Numbered from the stretch's first letter, positions 26,063 through 34,339 are shown. The stretch is DNA of 64,000 nt from an uncultured SAR86 cluster bacterium (GCA_902579825.1 CACHII010000001.1:140832-204831); one strand, 5' to 3'. The notes: generated by a model not told the origin, from the letters alone. A program made the numbers and translations.

Positions 26063-26933
26063 GTATATCTGTTGTTAATTTATTTTTATTATTTGATGTT
26101 GCAAAGAATACACCAACGAGAATAGTAAAGCATCCTAAAATTATTCCTATAGATATAACTTCATTTAAAAACAACGCACCCCATATGATTCCAAAAATAG
26201 GAAGAAAATATGCAACTGTTGAAGTTTTTACTGCTCCAATCTTTTCTATGAGATAAACATAACCAAAAAAAGCTAGCCCTGTTGAAATTATTCCTAACCA
26301 TCCAGCTGATAAAAACGCTTTTGTAGAAGGAAGTTGATCTGGTAGATTATAAATTGTTGCAGGTAACATTATCACAGCGCTAAATATAATAGACCAACCT
26401 ATTAAAACCATCTTATTAGTCATATTAGAGTACTTCTGAATAAAGACAGTTGAAAATGAATAGCATGCAGCACCACCTAAACAAAGTATTGCAGCAAGAA
26501 TTGTAGTTGTTGAAGATTGTGGATTAACCAAGATAATAACACCTATAAATCCGAGCACTAAACCGAAAAATTGTTTTAGAGTTACTTCTTCTCTTAGCCA
26601 AATAAATGCAATGATCATAGTATTGAATGCGGTAGTTGCGTTTAGAATAGCTAAAATATTAGAATCAGCACCAAAGCTTCCATATGAAAAAAGTGTAAAC
26701 GGTATAGCATTATTAGTTACTGCTAAAACTAATGAATGCTTGTAAGCAGGTTTTAATAAAATTAAATACTTTTTTCTTAAAAGTATTGGAAGAAAAACTA
26801 AAGATGCAATTATAAGACGCATTTGGACTAAACCAATAGCTCCAAATTCGGGTGCTGCCATTTTAATAAAAATAAATGCACTTCCCCAAATTGCACCAAG
26901 AAGAGTGAGCACAAGCCAATATTTAAATTCCAT
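26052..26933 (-). CDS. EamA/DMT-family transporter
   Basis: A 293-residue membrane protein with ten predicted spans arranged as two EamA repeats (about 5-135 and 150-280). Family features are the N-terminal LTLLGAIWGSAFIFIKMA, the repeat end FIWLREEVTLKQFFGLVLGFIGVIIL, and the second-repeat YLIEKIGAVKTSTVAYFLPIFGIIWG. The family exports or imports amino acids and other small metabolites. The ATG lies only 14 bases after a rho-independent terminator on the same strand, so expression probably depends on read-through of that element. Confidence 0.88.
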   Translation of the reverse strand: MEFKYWLVLTLLGAIWGSAFIFIKMAAPEFGAIGLVQMRLIIASLVFLPILLRKKYLILLKPAYKHSLVLAVTNNAIPFTLFSYGSFGADSNILAILNATTAFNTMIIAFIWLREEVTLKQFFGLVLGFIGVIILVNPQSSTTTILAAILCLGGAACYSFSTVFIQKYSNMTNKMVLIGWSIIFSAVIMLPATIYNLPDQLPSTKAFLSAGWLGIISTGLAFFGYVYLIEKIGAVKTSTVAYFLPIFGIIWGALFLNEVISIGIILGCFTILVGVFFATSNNKNKLTTDIHAN

Positions 26934-26942
26934 AATTAAAAA

Positions 26943-26970
26943 TAAAAAACCCTCAATAAAATTGAGGGTT
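26943..26970 (-). terminator. rho-independent terminator or attenuator before the DMT transporter
   Basis: Read on the minus strand: AACCCTCAAT, loop TTT, ATTGAGGGTT, followed at once by a T-rich run. The stem is ten perfect pairs. It lies between the structured RNA (26972-27147) and the transporter ATG, both in the same direction. It may end a stand-alone RNA or act as an attenuator. Confidence 0.85.
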
Positions 26971-26971
26971 A

Positions 26972-27147
26972 TAAACTAAAATTGTTCAAATGAACAATGA
27001 ATAGCTGGAAACTAAAAAATTACCCCTGTCAAAAGGCAATTCCTCCGCTTCCTGTTATTAAATAAATACTAATAGGACCACCTCCATGTTCAGGGTAGTA
27101 ATAAAATGCTTAACAATCCCCTTAAAAAATTGCTAAACAAGACACCA
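26972..27147 (-). ncRNA. structured RNA (candidate riboswitch-like leader or small RNA)
   Basis: No protein gene fits this interval. On the minus strand a TATAAT (27154-27159) would start an RNA near 27147. It can fold into a three-way junction. P1 pairs 27126-27133 with 27036-27043 (GCAAUUUU/GGAAUUGC) and is extended by UGUC/GACA (27141-27144 with 27027-27030). P2 is the hairpin ACUACC/GGUGGU at 27077-27099. P3 is the hairpin CCUAUUA/UAAUAACAGG at 27051-27076, directly next to P2. A further perfect hairpin ATTGTTC/GAACAAT (26982-26998) precedes the terminator. I matched no known riboswitch core, SRP RNA or RNase P signature. 6S RNA is possible by length only. Confidence 0.55.
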
Positions 27148-27153
27148 TGTCAA

Positions 27154-27159
27154 ATTATA
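27154..27159 (-). promoter_or_regulatory. -10 element of the structured RNA
   Basis: Perfect TATAAT on the minus strand, about 7 bases before the inferred RNA start near 27147. No convincing -35 is seen, so an activator or an extended -10 may be used. Confidence 0.45.
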
Positions 27160-27187
27160 TACAGAATGTTGATTAAATAAAGAAAAA

Positions 27188-27406
27188 TTAATTAAAAGGT
27201 AACTCTAATTGTGATATCGGTTTGATATAAAGATTTTTTACTTTTTTGGCCTCTTTAGGATAATTCTCAAGCAAATAATCATTTAATAAATCTTCATTAT
27301 TATCAAAATACTTAAATGCTAACATCCTCTTGGTGGCACATTTGTCTATAGCATTACTTAATTCAATTATTATTGGATCGTTGTTTAATAATATAACGTT
27401 GTTCAT
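27188..27406 (-). CDS. small SOS-controlled protein with a C-terminal clamp-binding-like motif
   Basis: A 72-residue, mostly helical, charged protein that I do not recognise as a known family. Its last residues include QLELPF (66-71), which fits the hexapeptide sliding-clamp-binding consensus QLxLx[LF] carried at the ends of several polymerases and repair proteins. A near-perfect LexA operator lies inside its promoter, 11 bases from the ATG. Together these suggest a DNA-damage-induced protein acting at the replication clamp. No shared length or motif with SulA, DinI or UmuD was seen. The gene is followed by the structured RNA. Function is inference; the motif and operator are seen. Confidence 0.65.
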   Translation of the reverse strand: MNNVILLNNDPIIIELSNAIDKCATKRMLAFKYFDNNEDLLNDYLLENYPKEAKKVKNLYIKPISQLELPFN

Positions 27407-27412
27407 AAAACA

Positions 27413-27441
27413 ATTATACTGTATAAATATACAGTATTCAA
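27413..27441 (-). promoter_or_regulatory. sigma-70 promoter containing a LexA (SOS) box
   Basis: On the minus strand TTGAAT (27436-27441) and TATAAT (27413-27418) are separated by exactly 17 bases. The palindrome TACTGTATAAATATACAGTA (27417-27436, plus-strand reading) fills the spacer. It differs from the E. coli LexA consensus CTGT(AT)4ACAG only in the alternation of its centre. A bound LexA-type repressor would block the polymerase completely. The expected start falls on the A of the ATG. Confidence 0.85.
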
Positions 27442-27444
27442 CTC

Positions 27445-28035
27445 TTAATCTTCTGGGTGCATTATTAGACGATTGTCTGTTAATGTTTTAAAAATAATCC
27501 ATAATCCCAATGTTACACATGCAGCGCCTATAAAATCACCAAGAGCGAACCTAAATACAGTTATGACATCGATTGAAGTTGAATTAATTAATGATAATAA
27601 TGAATTCACTAGTAATCCGTTTAATAAAGATGAAACCACTACAACTAAGACTAAAAATTTGTAGTTTTCAAAATTTATTTTCTTAAAGAAAGAAAAAAAG
27701 CCTGGCGTTGCTCTTGTCCACTTTATAAGTTCAACAGCAGCAACTACGGAAAATAAAGAGGCTAATGCTGCTATATTCCATCCATCCATATAGTCATTAT
27801 GATGAATATAAGTAGGTCCGTGAATTTCTGCTAGATATAATCCTGGTAGTGAATAATACCTAAAGAAACAAAACATAAGCACTCTAGCACCATGAGGTAA
27901 ATAACACAAACTTCCTAACCATTCATGATTAGGATTAAGGTTTGCTAAATCTAAAATCTGAAGCGGATACCATATTGCATAACAAAGCATTGCAAAAATA
28001 TATACTGTGAGTGTTACTTTTAATGCATGGATCAT
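27445..28035 (-). CDS. small multi-span membrane protein, MASE1-like
   Basis: A 196-residue protein with five or six hydrophobic spans (about 5-25, 40-60, 85-105, 125-150, 160-185). LPHGARVLMFCFFRYYSLPGL near 46-66 resembles the first loop of MASE1-type sensory membrane domains, but no signalling domain follows, so it would be a free-standing membrane domain. Cytoplasmic tail NRLIMHPED. The winged-helix gene 21 bases upstream may be its regulator. Function is unknown. Confidence 0.6.
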   Translation of the reverse strand: MIHALKVTLTVYIFAMLCYAIWYPLQILDLANLNPNHEWLGSLCYLPHGARVLMFCFFRYYSLPGLYLAEIHGPTYIHHNDYMDGWNIAALASLFSVVAAVELIKWTRATPGFFSFFKKINFENYKFLVLVVVVSSLLNGLLVNSLLSLINSTSIDVITVFRFALGDFIGAACVTLGLWIIFKTLTDNRLIMHPED

Positions 28036-28056
28036 TACTAATTATGACTTTATTAG

Positions 28057-28350
28057 TTAGTGTGCTAAAACTAGGTTGAACTCCCTTTTATCAGATGAAG
28101 ATTGGTACATTCTAACAATTTTATCTTGTTCAAATTTTTTTATTGTTTTATAAATAGTAGATCTAGAAAAACCAGATTCGTCAATAACATCAGATATACA
28201 ACATGAACCATCATTGGCATTTTTACATGCTATTGTGTAATAAATTTTTTTTTCTGTTTCTGAATATTGGATAAGGTTTAAATCTTCTTCAATATTTTTA
28301 AGCATTTTGAGTATGCTGACAAGCTGATCTGAATATTTTGAAGACATCAT
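28057..28350 (-). CDS. winged-helix DNA-binding protein
   Basis: A 97-residue protein. Residues 1-30 form a coiled helix. The rest (about 30-95) looks like a MarR/PadR-type winged helix with the recognition-helix motif SGFSRSTIYKTIKKFEQDKIV and a wing ending SSDKREFNLV. A vicinal cysteine pair (GSCCISD) lies just before the helix-turn-helix and could sense redox state or metal. It probably controls its own operon with the membrane protein downstream; this is inference from position. Confidence 0.65.
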   Translation of the reverse strand: MMSSKYSDQLVSILKMLKNIEEDLNLIQYSETEKKIYYTIACKNANDGSCCISDVIDESGFSRSTIYKTIKKFEQDKIVRMYQSSSDKREFNLVLAH

Positions 28351-28413
28351 TCGATAATACAGATAAAAATATTTTGAAACAAGTTTTTTTTAACAAAGTA
28401 TAATACGATTCTT

Positions 28414-28498
28414 GGAAGGTTGGCAGAGCGGTAATGCAGCACCTTGGAAAGGTGTCGTCGGTAACGGCGCGGGGGTTCGATTCCCTCACCTTCCGCCA
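28414..28498 (+). tRNA. tRNA-Ser (anticodon GGA)
   Basis: A class II tRNA with acceptor stem GGAAGGT/ACCTTCC, G73 and encoded CCA. The anticodon stem GCACC/GGTGT encloses loop TTGGAAA (GGA, reading UCC/UCU). A long variable arm (CGTCGGTAACGGCG) is as expected for serine. It lies 3 bases before the convergent queF stop. Confidence 0.96.
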
Positions 28499-28501
28499 GA
28501 T

Positions 28502-29224
28502 TTATTGATTAAACTCTCGAAAATTTTCAAAGAGAAATTTTTTATGGGTACCTCTTACTGGATTAATATCTATTCCGCCTCTTCTTTGAAATCTACCAGC
28601 TACTTCTAAATGTTTTGGATCAAAACTTGTAAGAATGTTATTAAATATACTTTCAATACATTGTTCGTGAAAATCACCGTGATCTTTAAAGGATGTTAAA
28701 TAATTAAGTAACCAATCTCTTGAAAGAGAATCTGATGAATAAATATAAATATTAGCAAAATCTGGTTGTGAAGTTACAGGACAAATTGATCTAAAACCAT
28801 TAAATTTTATAATCTTTCCACCTTTTATTGTTTTAATGTTCGATTGATTTAAATTAATATTTATGGGTTCAACTGCAAATTTATCTAAAAATCTAAGCCT
28901 AACATCATCATTAATTAATGACTTTAAATCGTTTTTAATTTTTTTTAATATTTCTGGTTTATTATCAAAAACAACATCATAGAAACTATTTAAATATAAT
29001 TTCATAGATTTAGACTCAACGATAAACTTTGAGTTGCTCGAAATAATTATTTCAAGAACTTTTAAATGAGGTACCTCTTTATTATCTTTGAACATAAAGT
29101 CATAAACATTCCAAATATCTATTCCTTGCTTAATATTTTTACTTTTTCTAGGAATAATATCTAAAAGACTCTTGCCAGATATATTAGATTTATTTGCTTC
29201 TTTGCCCAGTACTTTCGTTTTCAT
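28502..29224 (-). CDS. queF: NADPH-dependent 7-cyano-7-deazaguanine reductase QueF
   Basis: QueF reduces preQ0 to preQ1 in the synthesis of queuosine for tRNA. The catalytic cysteine is Cys148 in RSICPVTSQPDFA, the NADPH-binding motif is ESKSMKLYLNSF near 70-81, and DHGDFHEQCIE with RRGGIDINPVR closes the second domain. The two-domain layout (about 240 residues) is the long, E. coli-type form, slightly shortened. It overlaps the ABC permease by 4 bases and is last in a seven-gene operon. No other queuosine gene is in the window. Confidence 0.93.
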   Translation of the reverse strand: MKTKVLGKEANKSNISGKSLLDIIPRKSKNIKQGIDIWNVYDFMFKDNKEVPHLKVLEIIISSNSKFIVESKSMKLYLNSFYDVVFDNKPEILKKIKNDLKSLINDDVRLRFLDKFAVEPININLNQSNIKTIKGGKIIKFNGFRSICPVTSQPDFANIYIYSSDSLSRDWLLNYLTSFKDHGDFHEQCIESIFNNILTSFDPKHLEVAGRFQRRGGIDINPVRGTHKKFLFENFREFNQ

Positions 29225-30003
29225 TCTCTAATACCAATTCCTTTATTTAATAAATAAAGACAAGAAATGGTCAAAATACAGATGAACACACAAATCATTC
29301 CAAGTGAGAAAACTACCGAGACATCACTAACTCCTAACATTCCTTCTCTGAAAGTATTAACTACGTATAGCATTGGATTTGCTTTTGATATTGATTGCAG
29401 GGTTGGTGAAAGCATATTGATTGAATAAAAAACTCCGCCAAGATATATTAATGGCGTAAGCACAAAGGTTGGTATAACAGAGATATCGTCAAAACTATCG
29501 GCAAATATAGCATTAATGAAACCCATTAATGAAAACAAAATTGAAGTTAAAAAAAGAACGGAAACAGTAAGTAATGGATTGGCAATTTGAAAATCAGGAT
29601 AAAAAAATAAGCTTACAATAAAAACAATAATTCCTACCAGCACCCCCCTACAAACTCCTCCAATAATGAAGCCTAATAATATGGTCCAATTAGGCATTGG
29701 AGAAATTAATAATTCCTCTATTGATTTTTGAAATTTTACTGAATAAAAAGATGAAACAACATTTGCATATGAATTCGTAATGACCGACATCATGATCAAA
29801 CCAGGAATCATATATTGAACATAAGCAAAACCATCTGTTACTTCTGGTTTAATATTAGGTCCAATTAAAGATCCAAATATTACAAAATAAAGAGACATTG
29901 TAATGGCTGGGGGAACAAGTGTTTGCACCCATATCCTTAAAAATCTTCGAACCTCTTTTGAGGCTAAAGTCCACAAAGTCACAGATATATTTATTTTTTT
30001 CAT
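29221..30003 (-). CDS. ABC-2 type exporter permease (YadH-like)
   Basis: A 260-residue inner-membrane protein with six spans. It starts TLASKEVRRFLRIWVQTLVPP and contains FGSLIGPNIK, SFYSVKFQKSIEELLISPMPNW and DSFDDISVIPTFVLTPLIYLGGVFYS, matching the YadH subgroup of ABC-2 permeases. It works with the ATPase encoded directly upstream, with which it shares one base. The exported substrate of YadGH is unknown. Confidence 0.88.
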   Translation of the reverse strand: MKKINISVTLWTLASKEVRRFLRIWVQTLVPPAITMSLYFVIFGSLIGPNIKPEVTDGFAYVQYMIPGLIMMSVITNSYANVVSSFYSVKFQKSIEELLISPMPNWTILLGFIIGGVCRGVLVGIIVFIVSLFFYPDFQIANPLLTVSVLFLTSILFSLMGFINAIFADSFDDISVIPTFVLTPLIYLGGVFYSINMLSPTLQSISKANPMLYVVNTFREGMLGVSDVSVVFSLGMICVFICILTISCLYLLNKGIGIRE

Positions 30004-30917
30004 TACTTTTTTATCATTTCTATGAATAACTCTTCCAGTCGGTTAGACTCATTTCTCATAGATTTAACTTTTATTCCTAATTGGTTGAGTTGTTCAAAGA
30101 GACTATTGATAGACTTATCTTTATTAACTGCGGTAACAAGTGTTAGTGGATCTTCTAGTTTTAAATCAAAACCTTCAACATTTGGTTCAAATTTTAATGG
30201 CTCCTCTAAATCGAGAACAAAACCTTGGACATCTAGTCTTCTTAATAAATCTTTCATGCTTGTATCCACAACAATTTCACCATGATCAATAATACCTATA
30301 TTTTTACAAAGCTGTTCTGCCTCTTCTAAATAGTGTGTTGTTAGTATAATAGTGGTTCCGTTAATGTTTATTTCTTTTAGAAAATCCCACATCTCCCTTC
30401 TTAACTCAATATCAACACCTGCAGTTGGTTCATCTAGAATAAGCAGCTTAGGTTCATGTATTAATGCTTTTGCAATCATTAGCCTTCTTTTGTATCCACC
30501 TGAAAGTGTTCGCGCTTGATCATTTCTCTTGTCCCACAAACCAAGTCTTCTTAACATGGTTTCTACTTTTGATTTTGCGATAGATTTTTTTATACCATAA
30601 AATCCTGCCTGTGTTGTTACAATATCAATAACCTTTTCAAATTGAGAAAAATTTATTTCTTGTGATACAACACCTAATAATGATTTTGCAGTAGCGACAT
30701 CTTTATCAGTATCGATATCAAAAATTTTAACTTGCCCAGAAGTTTTAGTTACTAAAGTTCCAATGATTCCAATAGTTGAGGATTTACCAGCACCATTTGG
30801 ACCCAAGAGTGCATAAAAATCACCCTTTTTAACTTTTAGTGAAATACCCTTAAGAGCAACTGTACCTCCTTTATAGGTTTTTTTAAGATTATCAATTTGT
30901 AAAGCAAACTCAGACAA
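30003..30917 (-). CDS. ABC exporter ATP-binding protein (YadG-like)
   Basis: About 304 residues with Walker A GPNGAGKSS, signature LSGGYKRRLMIAKAL, Walker B LLILDEPTAGVD and a switch histidine in LTTHYLEEAEQL, then the YadG-type C-terminal domain that ends SMRNESNRLEELFIEMIKK. I place the start at a TTG giving MSEFALQIDNLKKTY, which matches the family N-terminus; an in-frame TTG 12 bases earlier is the alternative. Both lie inside or against the upstream permease gene. It pairs with the YadH-like permease. Confidence 0.88.
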   Translation of the reverse strand: MSEFALQIDNLKKTYKGGTVALKGISLKVKKGDFYALLGPNGAGKSSTIGIIGTLVTKTSGQVKIFDIDTDKDVATAKSLLGVVSQEINFSQFEKVIDIVTTQAGFYGIKKSIAKSKVETMLRRLGLWDKRNDQARTLSGGYKRRLMIAKALIHEPKLLILDEPTAGVDIELRREMWDFLKEININGTTIILTTHYLEEAEQLCKNIGIIDHGEIVVDTSMKDLLRRLDVQGFVLDLEEPLKFEPNVEGFDLKLEDPLTLVTAVNKDKSINSLFEQLNQLGIKVKSMRNESNRLEELFIEMIKK

Positions 30918-32292
30918 TATCTTTCTCAAGCTTTGTGTTATCTATTAAAACAAAACATAACAATATTCCAATAAGTATACCTATCCAAGGTGCTGCAACC
31001 ATTTGATCATTCATTTTAAATTCTGCAAAAGCCACAAAAAAACCAGTAACTATTGATATTGCTATTTCTGAATTCTTTTTCACTAAAGACATTGCAACGT
31101 ATGAACAAGCAATGCCAGTTAATATGAGTGTTACTCCAAGGGCTAGGTATACAAGAGGTGTCATTAAATCAATAAAAAATCCAAAGAAAAATAATAATGG
31201 AATTCCCATAAGATAATATGAACCAATTCCATCGAATAATGATCTCATCACATCTCTTCCTTCTTGCCACCTTTGAACAACAATGACATGAACACCTGTC
31301 CATAAGGCTCCTTGAGTAGGAAAAAATGGATTAATTATTGTGCCAAGTAAATTTCTTATTCCAACACTGTTGTGAGATCTATTAAGATTTATATCAATCT
31401 CTTCATCAGGTCTATTTTTTTGTGCTTCTTTAATAATTTCAGTTCCAGTTATAAAGTCACCAAACAGAAGTAAATAACCGATAAAAACAAGCGGAAATAC
31501 TTCAAGGAAATATGATAACTTTGGGAAGCCAATAACAAATGGTGAAGTTTGTTGATAAACTTCTCCAACTGGAGGAACGAAAAAAATTTCTCCAAATTCC
31601 CAGGTTATTTCACCAGAAAAATATCCTACTAGACCGGCAATAACAAAACCTGGCAATAAACCTAAGGATGCGATAATTTTTATAAACTTATTGTTTTCTC
31701 CTAATCTCTTAAAAGGTTCTGAAAAAGTTGTTATAGTGCAAATAATTAAAATTGTAAAAGTAGCAATTGGAGCATTTCCAATATAAGTTTGGTAATCATC
31801 AATGAAAATTTGGTCAAAGGCAGCAATTGCTGCTCCTAATATTATTCCTGATTTTAATGCGTTGGGTATCTTCTCAATTAAAATTTTACCAAAACCAGTA
31901 ACGCCAAGTATTAGGACAAGAAATGTAAATTCAATAGCCATTGCAGCCATATACCTAAAACCTTCGCCATCATTATATTGGCCATCATATAAGCCTTTTG
32001 ATGAAAAAAAAGCTATCACAAGTGGTAAAGCAGGAGTAATCCAGCCCGCAGCCATTGGCTCACCAAAAATCAATGGACTTGAGGTGATTAAAAAACTTGC
32101 AATAAAACATACAGCTACTGACTGTTCAAGGCTTAATCCCAGAGCCATAGCTACAGGCACTCCTGCTAAAGCAGTAGCTCCTGCAATTAAGAGTCCCTGA
32201 ACAAATTCACTTGGTAATAACTTAATGTGTATAAAAGGAATTCTTAGTGTAAATGGACCCCATTTAATTCCGTTTGTTTTATTTATACTCAT
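30910..32292 (-). CDS. uncharacterised polytopic permease, NCS2/SulP-like
   Basis: A 460-residue membrane protein with about 12-14 spans. GEPMAAGWITPALPLVIAF near 76-94 and VTGFGKILIEKIPNALKSGIILGAAIAAF near 131-160 resemble the half-helix regions and transport-domain motif of the NCS2/SulP fold. The protein is not a clear UraA or AzgA. It lies between the MoxR-VWA pair and an ABC exporter, overlapping VWA by 4 bases and the ATPase by about 8. The substrate cannot be predicted. Confidence 0.55.
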   Translation of the reverse strand: MSINKTNGIKWGPFTLRIPFIHIKLLPSEFVQGLLIAGATALAGVPVAMALGLSLEQSVAVCFIASFLITSSPLIFGEPMAAGWITPALPLVIAFFSSKGLYDGQYNDGEGFRYMAAMAIEFTFLVLILGVTGFGKILIEKIPNALKSGIILGAAIAAFDQIFIDDYQTYIGNAPIATFTILIICTITTFSEPFKRLGENNKFIKIIASLGLLPGFVIAGLVGYFSGEITWEFGEIFFVPPVGEVYQQTSPFVIGFPKLSYFLEVFPLVFIGYLLLFGDFITGTEIIKEAQKNRPDEEIDINLNRSHNSVGIRNLLGTIINPFFPTQGALWTGVHVIVVQRWQEGRDVMRSLFDGIGSYYLMGIPLLFFFGFFIDLMTPLVYLALGVTLILTGIACSYVAMSLVKKNSEIAISIVTGFFVAFAEFKMNDQMVAAPWIGILIGILLCFVLIDNTKLEKDIV

Positions 32293-33464
32293 TTAGATAG
32301 TTCTCCCATTCCCTCTTCAAGACCTTTTAAAGTTAATGGATACATTCTATCTTCAAATAATTCTTTGATTATGCAAATTGAAGAGGTGTAGTCCCAATGA
32401 TCATCCGGAACAGGATTTAACCAAGCCATGTTCTCAAAATGATCTGCAAGTCTTTTAATCCATATATGACCTGCTTCTTCATTCCAGTGCTCAATACTTC
32501 CACCAGCATTTGTAATTTCATAAGGAGCCATCGTGGCATCACCAACAACGATTATTTTATAATCAGACGAAAATTTATTAATAATATCCTGAACTAGAAA
32601 TCTTTCTTGCGATCTACGACGATTATCCTTCCACACTGATTCATATATACAATTATGAAAATAAAAGTATTCAAGATTTTTAAACTCTGTTTTAATTGCC
32701 GAAAATAGTTCTTCGCATAGTTTTACATAAGGATCCATTGAACCGCCTACATCAAACATAACAATAACTTTTACTGAATTTAATCGCTCAGGTACCATCT
32801 TAATATCAAGGTAACCTGCATTTTTAGCGGTTGACTTAATAGTATCGTCCATGTCCAACTCAAGATCATTACCTTGTCGTGCAAATTTTCTTAACCTTCT
32901 CAATGCCATCTTTATATCTCTAGTGCCAATAATTACTGAGTCATCAAGATTTGAATATTTTCTTTGTTCCCAAATTTTGACTGCTTTTTTTTGACCTCCA
33001 GGACCACCAATTCTTATACCTTCTGGATTTTGACCTCCATGACCATATGGTGAGGTGCCATTAGTTCCCACCCATTTATTTCCACCTTCGTGTCTTTCTT
33101 TTTGCTCCTCAAGCCTTTTTTTAAACTCTTCTAAGAGTTTTTCCAACCCACCTAAGGATTTGATCTTTTTTAACTCTTTAGGATCAAGCTCCTTTTCAAA
33201 AGCTTTTCTTAACCAATCTTCAGGAATAAGGGCCTGAAAAACGTCTTCCATCCTTTCAATACCTTTGAAGTAAATTTCAAATGCCTTGTCAAACTTATCG
33301 TAATGCTTTTCATCCTTAACTAAAGTAGCGCGTGATAAATAATAAAAATCATCAATATTTGCATAGACTAATTGATTTTCTAAAGCGCCTAACAAGTCTA
33401 ATAGCTCTCTTACAGTACATGGAACGCCTGCAGATCTAATAGTTTGAAAAAGATTAATTAACAT
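32289..33464 (-). CDS. VWA/CoxE-like protein, partner of MoxR ATPase
   Basis: A 391-residue cytoplasmic protein. The first 100 residues match the N-terminus of CoxE/VWA proteins (FQTIRSAGVPCTVRELLDLL). A charged, glycine-rich linker follows (about 115-165). The von Willebrand A domain starts near residue 225 with VIVMFDVGGSMDPY, where the usual DxSxS metal site reads DxGxS; VVGDATMAPYEI is the later metal-site segment. Such proteins act with MoxR ATPases to assemble or insert metal cofactors. It abuts the MoxR gene directly. Confidence 0.85.
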   Translation of the reverse strand: MLINLFQTIRSAGVPCTVRELLDLLGALENQLVYANIDDFYYLSRATLVKDEKHYDKFDKAFEIYFKGIERMEDVFQALIPEDWLRKAFEKELDPKELKKIKSLGGLEKLLEEFKKRLEEQKERHEGGNKWVGTNGTSPYGHGGQNPEGIRIGGPGGQKKAVKIWEQRKYSNLDDSVIIGTRDIKMALRRLRKFARQGNDLELDMDDTIKSTAKNAGYLDIKMVPERLNSVKVIVMFDVGGSMDPYVKLCEELFSAIKTEFKNLEYFYFHNCIYESVWKDNRRRSQERFLVQDIINKFSSDYKIIVVGDATMAPYEITNAGGSIEHWNEEAGHIWIKRLADHFENMAWLNPVPDDHWDYTSSICIIKELFEDRMYPLTLKGLEEGMGELSK

Positions 33465-34316
33465 CTAATTTGAATTACTCTCTCTTCTAGACATAAAAGC
33501 CAGTCTCTCAAGTAATTGAACATCTTGCTCATTTTTCAAAAGGGCTCCATAAAGAGGTGGAATAGCCTTAGATGAGTCTGCATTTTTTAGAATTTCATCA
33601 GGCATATCATCTGAAAGCAAAAGTTTTAACCAATCAATCAATTCAGATGTAGAAGGTTTTTTCTTTAGTCCAGGTATCTTTCTCAAATCAAAAAAGATTT
33701 CTAAAGCCTCACTTACTAATTTTTTCTTTATTTTTGGATAGTGAACAGAAACAATCTTATTCATTGTTTCTCTATCTGGAAATTGAATGTAATGAAAGAA
33801 GCACCTTCTTAGAAATGCATCTGGCAATTCTTTTTCATTATTAGAAGTCATGATTATTAATGGTCTATGTTTTGCTTTAATAGTTTCACCAGTTTCATAA
33901 CAGAAAAATTCCATACGATCTAATTCTTGAAGTAAATCATTTGGAAATTCAATATCTGCTTTATCGATTTCATCAATAAGAAGAACTACCTGTTTATCAG
34001 ACGTAAAAGCATCCCATAACTTTCCTTTCTTAATGTAGTTAGATATATCTTTAACTCTCTCGTCACCTAACTGAGAATCTCTCAATCTTGTAACTGCATC
34101 GTATTCATATAGACCCTGAGAAGCTTTAGTGGTTGATTTAATATGCCATTCAATAAGATCCATACCTAGCGCATTAGCTACCTCAATAGCTAATAATGTT
34201 TTACCTGTTCCAGGTTCACCTTTAACTAATAGAGGCCTCTCTAGGGCTCTAGCTGCGTTTACAGCCATACTCAGATCTTCAGTTGAAATATAGTTCTTTG
34301 TACCTTTAAATTGCAT
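33465..34316 (-). CDS. MoxR-family AAA+ ATPase
   Basis: A 283-residue AAA+ ATPase with Walker A GEPGTGKT (33-40), Walker B VVLLIDEIDKAD, sensor 1 in PLIIMTSNNEKELPDAF and arginine-finger region LRRCFFHYI. MoxR ATPases are chaperones that, with a VWA protein, mature large enzymes or metal sites; CoxD/CoxE is the nearest studied pair. The target cannot be read from the neighbourhood, since no large metalloenzyme is adjacent. Confidence 0.92.
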   Translation of the reverse strand: MQFKGTKNYISTEDLSMAVNAARALERPLLVKGEPGTGKTLLAIEVANALGMDLIEWHIKSTTKASQGLYEYDAVTRLRDSQLGDERVKDISNYIKKGKLWDAFTSDKQVVLLIDEIDKADIEFPNDLLQELDRMEFFCYETGETIKAKHRPLIIMTSNNEKELPDAFLRRCFFHYIQFPDRETMNKIVSVHYPKIKKKLVSEALEIFFDLRKIPGLKKKPSTSELIDWLKLLLSDDMPDEILKNADSSKAIPPLYGALLKNEQDVQLLERLAFMSRRESNSN

Positions 34317-34339
34317 TAGATGTCCTTTTAGTTAATATT

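Noticed and set aside
26972-27147. SRP 4.5S RNA, RNase P RNA or TPP riboswitch
   Set aside because: The fixed motifs of each (the SRP GGAAGGAAGCAG core, GAGGAAAGUCC, CUGAUGA-type elements) are absent. 6S RNA fits only by length and was left open.
27148-27166. A second LexA box at the structured-RNA promoter
   Set aside because: CTGTATATAATTTGAC has one good half-site only; the other half does not match ACAG.
28298-28609. Short open frames on both strands over tRNA-Ser
   Set aside because: They cross the tRNA gene, and the adjoining parts belong to queF and the winged-helix gene.
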